DNA from: Gloeopeniophorella convolvens
Lineage: Eukaryota > Basidiomycota > Agaricomycetes > Russulales
Direction of reading: 5' to 3'
Length of the DNA: 64,000 nt
Assembly (NCBI GenBank): GCA_022496205.1
Contig: WTXD01000005.1
Coordinates: 62,001 to 126,000, forward strand
Below the pieces are notes generated by a model that ran no database searches, was not told the origin of the DNA, and saw only the letters and a program-made list of their open reading frames with translations. Made by a program: the position numbers and the translations under genes. Of the stretch, positions 50,824 through 63,023 are shown one piece after another (the stretch's first letter is position 1; the number at the start of each line of letters is the position of its first letter).

Positions 50824-53324
50824 CTATGACGAGCCGTACCTGTCTTGCATGCCTATCATCGCGACGCGGGGTGCGAAGTACGCTACGGCCCGAGCCCTGT
50901 CGAAGGTCGGTGATAGGTTGTACTTCGCTACGGTTCTCATCTCTCCAGGAGGTTGCAAAGGGAACAGATCCACGTCCTCTTCTGGCTTAAAATTGAGTGC
51001 CTTCTCGTATACGTCAGATTGTATGTCTAAAACGACCAGCAGTCCCATTCGACGTACCGGAGTCGGAGGTGTATCAACAACTTGGACTTCGATGCACATT
51101 GGCTGCCGGGCGAAGAGCAGTGGTTGCATAACCATAGGTTTCCCGGTTCAGACCAAACAAAGGGTGGGGATGCAAGCCTAACATCCTGGATTTCGAGAGG
51201 ATAGAATTTTGGAAGTATATGCGTGTTCCTGTCGGCGAACGTGAAGTGCTGAACCTGATTTCGTTGTGTTAAGCGAAAGGAGCCAGCTACTTGATGAACT
51301 ACGTTACTCACGCAAGACCGCCACGAGAGCACGCTATCAATGGTGCAATTCCCGCATATGAAACGCCAGTCACATATATCGAGGTGTTGCGCTGATGTAG
51401 ATGCTGGAAGGCCGAACTGTTGAAGTAGGGTAGCAGAAACGGACGCCCCGCGCGACGAGAAATCGAATGTGTCCACATTGAAAACCTTCCAAGCATGGCA
51501 GAGGTCGCGCCCGATGTACACCTTCGGATCTCTGGAGCCCTCCTTCGAGACAAATACAGATGTCGCGAGTTCCAGACAACCGGCATAGTTTGGCATGCGT
51601 CCAGGACGTATTACGCTGACTAGGGGATCTGAAAGCAGCATTGGCCGCATGTCTTTGGGCGGGATATCAGGTCTGTGTAGCTTGTCGATACATGCGTCTC
51701 TTCGCACTGTCATCCAGTTCGAAAGATCCCGATGTAAAGCGTTGACTGCGTGGTCCCGGTCGTTACCAGTGTTGAACTCGCGGCCTGCCATGAAAAAGGT
51801 TTGGAGGCAAGGAGATTGAAGAACCACGTCTAATGGGGGAAGATAGAACTTTTGTAAGGGAAGGAATGCTTCCATCGCATTTGTCAGTCGCGTTACAGCC
51901 TTTTCCGATTCGGCCGCCGCCTTTGCTAGCTCTGTGGCGCGAGACACAGAACTTCGGATCACTTGAGCTTCAACCCGGCCTTTGATGATGTTCCATTCTA
52001 GAGGGCCAGAAAGTATTAGCCAGGAGCCCCGATGATATTTGTGAAGCGGAGGACCAAACTCAGTCAGTTCGTTGGCGTTCCAAACACAGCTCATGTGTTG
52101 TACTCTACCATTATACACGATATCCGCCATTTGATAGCCAGCCTCCACCAACCACCTCTTGATCCTATGCAATTAGAGGCCGTGGCGTAAGATGCAGCAT
52201 GGCCTCCAAGAGTCTGTCAAATGCGCTCACCTCTCGTACCTTGCGTATTTCCTCTGAACGTCCTCAACCCTTCGCTCACGAGCTGCCCTCGTGACCCATT
52301 CTTTATGCGTGTGAATGTTCTAGAGATCGGTTTAGCGCAAGCGCATCCTGCGTTATGGCGAGCCTTCACCTGCATCACAGCATCAGCAAGCTGTTTTTTA
52401 TTCTTGCAAAATTCCGAAAGCGCATTCTCAGAGTCCGGTACTCCGAGAGACCATTCTGACTCGAGAATTCTTAGTTCAAGTTCTGTTTCATAGAGATCAG
52501 CTTTCCAGTAGTACTTGCAGCTTTGCGTGCCGGAGTTATTGCGTTTGTACGCCCCTGATGCGACATGAGTACATTCATAACTCACAGCACGACACCGCTC
52601 ACCCAACGTGTGAGGCAGGAGGCCGGTGGTGAGTGCTGCATTGTCAAGGTCCGGGCACTCGTCTTCGATGCTTGCGAGGTTCACGAGGCTGGGAACGGGT
52701 TATGGTCACTTTTGTCTCGTGTGAATAGGTCTATATCCCGCACTGGAATAGTTTGCATGAACGACACACTCGACGCCTCAAGGCGAAGTTTTGGTCCACG
52801 CTCTTCCTTGATCCACACGTCTAGGTCCGGGGCAGTCAATGTGGGTCAGGCTGCACGAGGCGCGAGACGACTACCCAACAGATCGCCGGACCGAAGAGTA
52901 AGTTTGCCCACGTTGGCTCGCACATGTCTTCCGGGGGCTTTGGGATCGACAAGCCGGGGGCCTCCTGACGTGCGATTCTCCAGACAAAACGCCACTCCGG
53001 CGAGGTCAACACGTGCCGGAATGTTTTGCTTACACGTGCGAGGCTGACTATGTCGCGTGGATGTAGTCGGATAAAAATCTGGGTAGTATGTCAGGAGATA
53101 GGTCGCTGAAGACATTGAAAGAACCGCACTTCCTGGATGAGTTCGACAGGTAGTTTGAAAATACCCTGCAAAACACTCCCCATGGGTCGGCGCCAAGTGA
53201 TCCTCTGTTTCGATTGATGAGTCCCTTCGTCAGTGGCACCGCTCATTCTGCGGCGCTTGGGTGGCCTCTGCGAACTCAGAGGCGCGGAACGATTGTCCTG
53301 TAGTGCCGACTCATTGGAGATCAT
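50824..53324 (-). CDS. F-box protein with C-terminal C2H2-like zinc finger (paralogue B)
   Basis: Paralogue of the genes at 27545 and 54927. Start at 53324 (MISNESALQDNRS). F-box: IFKLPVELIQEV, an intron, then IFIRLHPRDIVSLARVSKTF, followed by PKPPEDMCEPTWANLLFGPA, the same block as in A. Middle: YYWKADLYETELELRILESE, then IKRWLVEAGYQMADIVYNG. Second half: LPLQKFYLPPLDV, CLELATSVFVSKEG, VYIGRDLCHAWK, WRFICGNC...SWRSC, WLCNHC...IHLRLR, then EEDVDLFP. The intron 51998-52054 starts GTCCTCC, as in paralogue C. The last junction, near 51000, is one base out of phase: a missing G in AAGG(G)CACTC would fix it and align with C. An adaptor for ubiquitination is the likely role, target unknown. Confidence 0.7.
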
Positions 53325-54926
53325 TGACTGGCAAGTGTTCAGCGTAAGCGGGACTCGGGGGCGACCCTGGTTCGTGAGGGAACTCGCAAGAGGGGGCTGG
53401 GCGGGTTCTATTGTGGGTGTGATATAGAACAGATAGCAAACGGTAAGTATATAAGCTTTTGAAAGGCCCAGGCGCCCGGAGGGTGCCGACCACGTGCTGG
53501 CAGCATCAATGAAGTTCCCTTGTTCGAGCATTTGCCTTTATGAGCAGTTGTCGCTCGAAAGACAAACGAGACGACGCCTCTGAAATTCAGATAGGGGCCT
53601 GGCAGCGATGCCGTCGACACACTAGTATGAGCACATAAGCGGCTTCATTAGCGGGCGGTGGGTGATACCCATTCCGTGAAGGTCTGGCTTCCATGCTCAT
53701 TCAAACGACGAGACTATACCGGATCATCTCACACCTGAGACTGCGGTTTCTTGACATAGGTAGCCTTAAAGGAGTGGGCTGAGAAAGCTCAAGCACGCGT
53801 TAGCAACCGTCTCCACAAGGGGGGTTGTCTGACTCGAGTAGTCAGCGGACGCCAGTGATCCCTATAGGCACACACAGCCGTCGCGAACAGGGTCATTGTC
53901 ACGCCTCAGTGGCACCTTCGTCCGGGCTGAGCCGCAGTGATCCTGTGACGAGGTTGGGGGCTGGAAGGCTGTGCATCGAAGAAGACTGACATGGGTGGTA
54001 CCAGACCGGCTCTGCGTCTTCATGGTGTCATTCTCCGAACGCCTGCGCAATCCTGGCGTCATCCATTCTACCGGTCAACGGGTATCGGTGGTGGGAGGCC
54101 ACTGGTGGGCCGGGTGGTGCGGGGTTATCATCCTTGAACTGAGCGCCTCGGAACCATGGAACGTACATTCCATCAGACTCTGTCCTACTCCGTCACGCTA
54201 GGGTTACAGTTGCACAGCCACGCTGGCATCCGGGCGCTGGATGGGATGGGTATAATGACCCGAGAACGACGAAAGTCAGTCCGCGTCAAACCGGAAGCCT
54301 GCTAATTTCCCGGTCGGCGCTGGTTTGGCTATCCAAAACGAAAACCTCGCACCTCAAGCAACTCGCTGGTCGGAAGCCTGGCAACAATAGTATCGTGAAG
54401 GAAGAGTCAAGTGACATCTTAGCGACTCGAGTCGGAGTTCCGAAACGACGAACTGTGGGTCACGTGCAAGGGGCGCAACGGCACTGCCAATCGGGGAGAC
54501 AAGCAGCGGCGCCATCATGCGGCCTGCCGCCCGCTCTTTCGGTACCCAGCGATCCATAGCCCGAGCTAGACGAGGCCGGGTGTCGGCCATGTTTGGAGAT
54601 CACGACTCATCATGACTGCCAGGTGGTCGGATGCATGACCACGGTGAATGAGGTCGTTGGAAAATAGCACGAAACATGTATATATAATGGGCAGTATCAA
54701 AATAGTCGGTACATAAACGCCGAGCTTGCGTCTGGTATGGGCGATAAGGCCGGACAGTAGTTGCTCAGACACAACCTCGCGGGCAGGCTCATGGATCATC
54801 AACGCCGAGGCTGGACGTTGAAAGCGCTGTTGCTGACCAGCGTCTGCCCAGTCCAGTGATTCGGTAGGACCGGGTCCTAGCACAGACAGTGACGTACCGT
54901 TGTGAACTGCGCGTGGTCTGAGTACT
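53325..54926. other. Spacer between tandem F-box paralogues B and C
   Basis: Contains the promoter of paralogue B (conserved block at 53447-53490) and the 3' region of C. No gene or repeat is recognised in the rest. Confidence 0.45.
53447..53490. promoter_or_regulatory. Promoter block of paralogue B, shared with C
   Basis: On the plus strand GTATATAAGCTTTTGAA, then GGCGCCCGGAGGGTGCCG, matches 57687-57730 upstream of paralogue C. It lies about 120 bp before the ATG and carries a TATA-like core. Confidence 0.55.
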
Positions 54927-57575
54927 CTAGCTAGCTCGGGCTGCGGTCCCGAAAGTATCACGATCAGCCATCCAACCTATGTTGTCGCAATTTTGTCCCA
55001 GATGAGTAGTTGGGTTCATCGACGAACCAAGGGAAGGTGCGTAGGACAATGTCGAGTTAGAGTCTGCGCCCTGCACACCTAGTGGAATTGCAAAGTACGC
55101 TGCAACCCGAGCTGGGTCGAAAGTTGGCGACAGACCGCGTTCTTCGAGTCTTCTCACAGCCTCGCGCGTGTCAAGTGGGAATAGGTCTACACCTTCTATG
55201 GGCTCAAAGATGAAATGTCTGACTGAGATGTCAGTCCACGTTCAAAACGACCTCCCAGTTACACTCACTGGCGCAGTAGGTGCGACACCACCCAGAATTT
55301 GGGGGCATTGGATAACAACGAACAATGGTTGCACAACCATTGGTCACTGGGAGGATCCAGTGAACTTGAGAAGGATGGCGACATCATAAGATCGTCAGCG
55401 CCGAGTGGGTAAAACTTTGGAGTCGCATGCGTGTCCTGGTCTGCGAATGCAAAGTGCCGAACCTGTTTGCGAGACTCTGAAGTGAGTCGACGGACTTCAA
55501 CAGTGATAGACACAACGCCACCTACACAAGATCGCCAAGAGAGTACGTGGTATGGGATGCAATTCGCGCATACGAAGCACCGAGGGAGTATATCGAGGAG
55601 TTGCGCCGAAGTTGAACTTGGGAGATTGGACTGTTGTAGTAAGCAAGCAGAGGCGAACGCGCCGCGTGGTGAGAATTCAAACAAGTCCACCTCCAACGTC
55701 TTCCAAGCGTCGAAGAGATTGCGTCCAATGTAGACATTTAACCCTAGGTAGGCCGTTGTCTTGTGGGTAAACACAGAGGTCGCAAGTTCCAAGCACCCAG
55801 AGTAGTACGACATGCATTTGGAGCGTATAGTGTCGGCCAAAGGGTCCGAAAGTAGCGTTGGTCGCATGGGCTCGATAGGGAAATCGGCGCGATTCCCTGG
55901 GAGCATGTTGGCGCAGCTGTTCCTTCGCACCGTCATCCATATTGAGAGGTCTTGATCAAGTGATACATTAACTGCGCGACCCCAATCCTCGCTGTCGAAA
56001 GCACGGCCTTCATTTATAAGATTGCTGAGACACGGAAGTGCGCTGGCTTGATCGAACGAAGGTAGATAGAACCTTTGCACTGGGAGATATCTTTCCAATG
56101 CATCCTTCAGGACCGTTCTTGCGCGGGTCTTCGCGGCCATTATCTGAAGTGCAGCGCGACGACGCTTCTCGGAGTTCTCAGCAACTTGAGCCTCAACGCG
56201 GCTTTTGATTACTTGCCATTCTTTAATACAAGGTTGCGTCAGCCCAACGAATCCAGTGAGATTTGAAAAGGAGGACCAATTTCAGTTAGCGTGCCGACGT
56301 TCCAGACGCAACGCATTTTCCGCACCAGACCGCCGTAGGCAGCATCCGCTACGTCGTACCCGGCCTCCAAAAGCCGCTCCTTGACACTGTAATAAGTCAG
56401 GACGATGGTGTAAGTTTATTCTGATCTGACACGACAGCCTGTTAACCCACGCACGCCTCGTATCTTGCCATTTTTCTTCGAATATTATCAAGCTTTTGTT
56501 CACGGACCGCCTTCGTAACCCATTCGTGATACTTGTTTGCGTCCTGGGAAATAGGATGGGCTTAATGAAAGAGCATGCTACGTTCTGTAAAAGCATGACG
56601 ATGGTCGACCCTTACCTTCACTGCTGCAGTGGCGATTCGCTTCCTATCGTTGCAGAACTTTCGAAGGGCCTCCTCGGAACCCGGGACTCCGCAAGACAGT
56701 TTTTCCCGCAGAATGTGTAATTTTGCAGCCGTAGCGTAGATGTCTTCCTCCCAGTAGTGTCTGAGATCGGGGTTTCTGTCGAAAGTACTGGACTTATGCC
56801 TCCCTGGAGAATCATGAATACATTAATATCAATACAGACCAATGTATCTCACATAGCGTGTAAGGTACCAGATCCTCGATATCGAAGCTCACGAGATTCT
56901 TGAAGTTTCCGATATCCGTGGCGTCTACAAGGCTGTGCACGCACCCTAGTCAGACTTTGTCTCGTAAAGGTGGACATATGGCCAGCACCTGAAATGCATG
57001 CATAAGCGGCAGACCTGACGTCTTAATGCGAAATCTCGGCTCACGCCCTTCCTTGCTCCGCATGTCTAGATGTAGAATGGTCGGTAACAGGACGTCAGCA
57101 CGTGGTACGAAGCGAAACACACCCAGCAGACCGCCGGGCCGAAGAGGAGATGTGCCCATGCTGGCTCGCACGTGCCCTCTGGCGGCTCAGGGATAGACAA
57201 TCCGGGGGCCGTTAGGCGTGCGGACTGCCAAAGGAAGCGCCAGTCGAACGATATCAGCGTATGGCGCAGAGCCTTGTTTGCTCTGGAAAGGCTAACAAGA
57301 TCGCGTGGGTGTAGCCGAATGAATATCTGCGAATTGGATGTCGAGAGATGGCCATTGAAGGGAGAATGAAGGGACTGCACCTCTTGAACGAGCTCGACAG
57401 GCAACGTGTATATGCCTCGCAGAATGCCAACCATAGATTGGTGACCATTGATTCTGCGTCTCTTGCCTACGAGCCCTCCATCAGTCTGATCGCTGGCCCT
57501 GACACGCTTTAGCGTCCGTGGCGGATTCAGAGGGCTTTTGACCTGTGGCTTGAATGGTCCGTCAGAGAAGGCCAT
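54927..57575 (-). CDS. F-box protein with C-terminal C2H2-like zinc finger (paralogue C)
   Basis: Closest relative of paralogue B. Start at 57575 (MAFSDGPFKPQVKSP); the frame is open further upstream but has no other ATG there. F-box: LPVELVQEV, a 54-nt intron, IFIRLHPRDLVSLSRANKAL, then PEPPEGTCEPAWAHLLFGPA. Next, VSRDFALRRQVCRLC, FDIEDLVPYTL, HYWEEDIYATAAKLHIL, EWVTKAVREQKL and VKERLLEAGYDVADAAYG. Second half: LPVQRFYLPSFDQ, CLELATSVFTHK, VYIGRNLFDAWK, RCFVCANC...SWRSC, WLCNHC...SHLLRQHF (Cys2-His2 spacing) and EGVDLFPLD. The intron 56221-56276 (GTCCTCC...AAG) must be removed to reach EWQVIKSRVEAQV; no frameshift is then needed. All junctions fit, so the gene looks intact. Confidence 0.72.
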
Positions 57576-58998
57576 CGACCGTGTGGTATTGGGCGAGAGG
57601 GGGAAAAGATGGTTCCGGGACACAGACGGTGCTAGAGGGGGGGTCAACGGGCTGCATCACGGGGTACCGCCAGGCAGGGAACGTGTGATATATAAGCTTT
57701 TGAAGACTGTAAGCGCCCGGATGGTGCCGGCGGTGCGTCAGTACACAACTTGGAATTGTACCGGTGCAGCTGTTTGCCCTTTACAAGCAATCACCGGCAC
57801 TGGTCACCACCCGAATAGGACAAGAATTCTATACCCTGTTCAATTCCACAAGAGACCTGGTGGTGAGTCGGCCGCATAATGAAGCAAGCGGCGCCAGCCT
57901 TACTCTAACGTCAGGTGTCTCTACTGTCCAGACATGATAGGACCCGGCTTGCCAGGGGAATCACCGTACCCGAGACCTCCGTTTTTGCAATGGGAGCAGA
58001 TAACATGTGTCGGAAGTTCCGGGGCCTGCGTTAGTGATTGATAGGAGAGTCATATCCACATGTTGAAAACGGCTGTTCGACACACATTCTATGTGGATGC
58101 CACAATGACGCTGTATCTAAGGAAAAGACATGGGGGCATGCGTCTAGTATGTCAAAGCTCACAGATCAGCGATCTCGCCATGGAACAATGCGTAGTAAGT
58201 TTGAAGGGGGGGAGGAGAACACCGCGGCGACGCGACACAGCATTTGACGCTCGTCAATCCTACTATGATCAAAGCTAGGATGTGCGTGTTTGCCTCGACA
58301 ATACAATGTCATAGGATGTTAGCTAGCACATGTCAGATTCACCAAGGTAAAAGAGAGTCCTAGAACTGCATGCGTCTGGACCCTAGACCGCACGACGTGA
58401 AGTTGTTGAACGCGAGCCGCGGCGAAGCCTGGCAGCATGAAGATCCGGGGAAGTCGGCCCGGAGAATCCGATAGCAAGGTGTACGGGATTAGGCTACTTA
58501 CGGGATTCCAAATACTATTCTACCCTATTCCTCAGGGAAATAATATGCCGTTAATAGGTGCAATGCTTGTCCCTCCTATGCTTTGAGTTGTGTCTCCGAA
58601 GGACAAATTCTCAGAGCACCGGAAGAACCTGGCGCCGCCGACATTTCGACTCCTTCATTGATGGTACATCTTGGCACATGCCGAAAGACTCAGGGGCGGT
58701 TAAACGTACTTATACTACGCCAACGCACTTCTGGTTAACAAATCCATAGCATCAGCCCAGAATCTCACCACTCGTGGAAGTGAGAAATAGACGTCTGCAG
58801 TGTAAGGTAAGTAGTCGGTGTATATAGTATATTTAACAAAGAGCGCTGCGTGCGAAACATAGGTGCGATAGACGCTTCTCGTCACTTGCTGGACCTTTGC
58901 CTATACCGCCAGGGACGACCTTTCCAGTGAGAGCACTCCCGATATCCAAGGAGACTCAACGAGTATCCCTTCTCAGTGCTCAACCGTGAAACCGAAAG
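57576..58998. other. Intergenic, no gene recognised
   Basis: Holds the promoter of paralogue C and the 3' region of the short-chain dehydrogenase. Only short frames without family character. Confidence 0.45.
57687..57730. promoter_or_regulatory. Promoter block of paralogue C, shared with B
   Basis: GATATATAAGCTTTTGAAGA, then GCGCCCGGATGGTGCCG, the counterpart of 53447-53490, about 112 bp before the ATG of paralogue C. Confidence 0.55.
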
Positions 58999-60453
58999 TT
59001 AGACCCGAGAGGGTAGTTTAATGAGTCTTCTGCGCTGCGCGAGCGCAAGGATGAGCGCAGGTATGCCAAACACGAGCACAGGTCGGAAGATGCGCGCGAG
59101 GTCACGGAACAGGCGCACCCAGTCCTGCACGGTTGCCACGAAGCTATGCAACATGAGCGCCCGATTAAGCAAGTAAAGAGCATGACAGAACGTACCTCTT
59201 GATGCGTTGAACGCGCTGACTCATCATCTCGTACACTCCCGTGCGCAGCGCCTCCTTTTCCAGAAGCAGAACAGGACCGTCGTCGGGGAGTACCCATGGA
59301 CACCCGTTGGTCTCCGGGTTCGGGTCCGTCGCTGCACGGAAGATTGCGCCGGCGACGCGTGCGACGGGCGTCAATGGGATGCCCGCGAGTATCAGACTGA
59401 TGGGCAGAGAGAGGATCTTCGTGTCTAGGGAGGTGCGACTCGTCAATGGCTTGGCAATAGCGGCGGGGTAAGGACGCGCGCACCAGCGAACCAAGGGTGA
59501 ACCACCCCGATGCGGATGTTCTCCGCAGAGAGAGTGGGCTCCAGCGAGCGCATCACACCAAGGACACCGTGCTTCGAAGCTGAGTATTGCGGCGCTTTTG
59601 TGACGGCCTGCCAAGACGCTTTGTGTGAAGTGTTAGTTTCGTAGTAATGGTCTCGAAACCGGGGCACACGCACCCATGGAACCAATCAGTACTATCGCTT
59701 TCCAGGAATCAGGGGTGCGGTTGCGTTTAATATAATGCACGCCAAGGTGAACGGCTGGAGGCGGTTAGTGGGCGTCATGCGCGCAAATGTCTGGCTGCCT
59801 ACTGTAGAAGACGCCAATCAGGTTGATTCGAAGGGTCATGAGCTTGGGAGCGATGGGTTTGCCGTCTACAATGGTCAGTTCGCCACGGCAAACATCTCCG
59901 GTTTCATTGATGCCCGCGTTGGGAATCTACAGACGTAGGGTTGAACCACGTGCCAATCCTTCGGTGAGACGTACGCACCACGATATCGACAACGCCGTAG
60001 CGCTCTATGGCGAGGTCGAAAAGGGCGACTAAGTCTTCCCATTGAAGCACATTGCATTTGATGGACGCGGCCTTGCTGCGAGAGGTCAGCTCGACCCTGC
60101 TATCACGTCTGCACAATATCGGGTCACGCACCCTCCGGTTTTGACTATCTCTGCGACTACGGCCTCGGCACCGGCCGTATCGAGGTCTCCGATAACCACT
60201 TTTGCCCTGGATGGAGTTCATCACGGCTGTAGGACGGAGGTACGTAGCAGCGCACGCGACTCACCCATGTTTTGAAAAGACCAGTGCTGTTTCCTTTCCA
60301 ATGCCGTTCGCACCGCCTATACGAATGGTGTGTCAGGCCAGGTTATCCTACCTGTGCAAAAAGCGAGGCGCGCCCACCTGTGATCACGACCACTTTTCCC
60401 TTGGCGCGCTCTGCATACGCGAAGAGTTCGTCATCGGAGAGTTGGTGTGCCAT
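58999..60453 (-). CDS. Short-chain dehydrogenase/reductase with C-terminal membrane anchor
   Basis: NAD(P)(H)-dependent oxidoreductase of the classical SDR fold. The ATG at 60453 gives MAHQLSDDELFAYAERAKGK; an in-frame ATG at 60534 would add 27 residues. Cofactor motif VVVITG|GANGIGKETALVFSKHG, acidic strand-2 end VIGDLDTA (NAD preference likely), NAG in IPNAGINETG, catalytic Ser in VLIGSMASW, and catalytic Tyr/Lys in APQYSASKHGVLG. The variable C-terminus ends with a hydrophobic stretch (VLVFGIPALILALAQ) followed by RRRLIKLPSRV, a likely membrane tail. About seven GT-AG introns, all consistent. The substrate is unknown; fungal relatives include 15-hydroxyprostaglandin-dehydrogenase-like enzymes. 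Confidence 0.85.
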
Positions 60454-63023
60454 GTTGTCGCCAGTGATTCGTTGTGCAGATGCAGCAGTGGGGTGCGGTA
60501 GTAGGATGCGCTGACTTTCAGGGGCTGCTGACATGCCGCGCAGTCAGGAGTCGATTTTATATGCTGTATCATAGCATAGCAAGTGGCGACCCCGTCGGAA
60601 GGCGGAATCGGACTTGCCAGCAGCCATCAATCAAAGCCAGTGCCAGTGGTTCGTTTCTGGCGCGTCCGGGCAGGTCCGGGCGCTAGGTTGTTGTCGATCA
60701 CAGGTCCGGCAGCGGGCGCGTCTCGTTTGCCGGATTGTCACATGCATTTCCTCGACTGGCAGCTTGTTCTACACTGCCAGCGGGCGCAACGCGATTTCTC
60801 ATAGATTTCCGGTGTCTTCGAGAGTAGCCGGACAAATTGTCGGGTTTCGACGATTTCAATCTCGAGGTTCACGCGTTAGCGGCCCAAGCATGATTTTTAT
60901 ATGCCACGATCATCATAGCACCTTTTTCTCATAGATTTCCCCGTCATCGCAGATCACAAGCAATGCAAAATCTCGTTTTCGCAACGATGATTGGCACTTA
61001 GCGGATTTTGTTGGAATTGCACTGAGTCGCGCTCCACGGCCGGCACGCCTCGCTCCATCCCCCGCTCGTCTGCTGCCTCCTCACCACCTCATTCCGCGAC
61101 ACCCTTCCCTATCACCTAGCGCCCCAAGAGTAGACACGAAGACTCTTTCAAGACGTATCGACAGTCCATACTAATTATTTACGAGCGCAATGCGATTCTG
61201 ACTCACGCGCTTGTGCACGCGTGTAATCCCACCCAGTTGTTCTCGAAACGTCCCCCGCGTGCCTCGATCCCCCTCGCGCTCTGTTATTGCGTCGAGGCCA
61301 GCCGGTGAGGATGCAGAATAGCTTCCAAAGGAACCCAACTATACCCAAACTGCTATACTTATGGTACAATGTGAGGATTGTGTGTTGTGCTATAATGGTG
61401 TAATTGGAGTGCATCATACTTGGTACGTGCATCCTATGTTCAATCCTCAACAGTGTAATATTTTTTATTGCTACAGATCACCCGCAGTCTCGCATGGCTG
61501 ATCAGATAAGCTCTTGTGCTGGTGATGGCGCCGGTATGCCATCCAAATGGGCAATATGAGAATTCAAGCTCAGCTGTTGCGATTGACGAATTTCATAGGT
61601 TTCATCGATATCCTCAACGTCTGGCCGCTAACTATGATTTTATGCGATCTGAGCGTATTTTATCAAGATTTCGGACATCGCTTGGAAACCGCGTTGCGCC
61701 CGCTGGCAGTGTACGCTGTTGTACTGCTAAAACCGAAACCGTAGGCCCTTTTCTACTTCCCGGGAATACAGGCTTGGGTCTGAATCAGGCGTTCGGTTGC
61801 TGATGCCGAGAAATCCGCCTGCCACCCAAAAATTATAACCCCAGCGTCAAGGACTTAACTTCCTGCTCCGCTCAGGTTATGTCAGACTCGCGTGTATCTG
61901 GGGACAACCGGCAGGGGCCTACGGTTTCGTTTTTACCTGGATGCAGTCTGCTTACAAGAGACCAGGTTATATATGCTGCTGTCGCCAAGTTGTAGCGCTC
62001 GCTTTCATTCAACCAACTAGGATATGCAACGACCATCCTGCGCACAATGATAGGGGAAATACGCCACCCATAATGACGATGTACCGACTATCAGGGGAGG
62101 GGAGCTAACCGGTGGCCGACCGGAATTTCATGCGCTTGGCGCAGACTAGCGTAGACCTAAGGTTCCCCGGATTTTACAGTGAGTGCTGCAGCACAAGGAA
62201 GAAGCATGCGCAGCTGAGTACCTATATACACAAAGGCCGACAGAAGACCCCACACCATGTAACTATGTATGTGAGACATGTGAGAAAGATAATACACATA
62301 TAAACGCACATACCTACTGAAGATGAGCTGACGGAAAATGCTGCGATTCGTGCATAGTCCCAATCCTTTTTGATCGGCAACCCGACGGGATCGACCAGAC
62401 GTACCAAACCAAGTCACCACGTACAAACCTTGTTGGTTATAATTGAAAGGTAAGTAATATTTTTGATGTAAAAACCCAGCTGGTCGCGTGAGGGACCCTG
62501 AGAGACCAAGGGTCGAAAGTTAGTCGAAACAGCAGGTTCGATCAAAATATAGCATCGAAACCGCCAGCGATAAACTCCACAGCCATTGTAACCATTTGCG
62601 TGGGTGGCCGTGTCGCCAACTAGTCTAGGTGGCACTACGGTCACAGACAGTTAGATGTGGACCGCACCACTAGTAGGTTTAGTTGGGGTCACTGATCATG
62701 AAGGCCAACGCATCCTTGACGCATCCCCTCAGCTGTCCGGAAATAAATTGAACAGCAAGGGACGCCGAGGGCTGAGAATATTACCTCTTAGAGCAATTAG
62801 ACACCGGATATGTGCAACTCTGTGAAAGTACGGCGTTCAAACTAACCAGGGTGGATGTGGAAAGTGACTGAGCCAACACGCGGTGCCGCCGAAGGCTCTG
62901 CCACCGGCACGTGATGGGAAAGGCGGAGATGAAATCTGGCGCGTCTTAGTTCAGCTCACTCTCAAGTTCAACTTTTCAAGTTCAACCAGTCCGCGTTTCA
63001 CTATTCGTCCCTCTCATTTTACG
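60454..63023. other. 2.5-kb intergenic region without a recognised gene
   Basis: Somewhat AT-richer than the rest, with many stops in all frames. Apart from the direct repeat at 60796/60926 I see no element, RNA gene or domain. It contains the promoters of the dehydrogenase and of the UBE2S-type gene. Confidence 0.45.
60796..60940. repeat. 15-bp direct repeat pair TTCTCATAGATTTCC
   Basis: Identical copies at 60796-60810 and 60926-60940, 130 bp apart, in the dehydrogenase upstream region. No gene lies between them. Confidence 0.6.

Noticed and set aside
56221..56280. Apparent frameshift and stop in F-box paralogue C
   Set aside because: Removing the GTCCTCC...AAG intron, which paralogue B also has, restores EWQVIKSRVEAQV without any indel.
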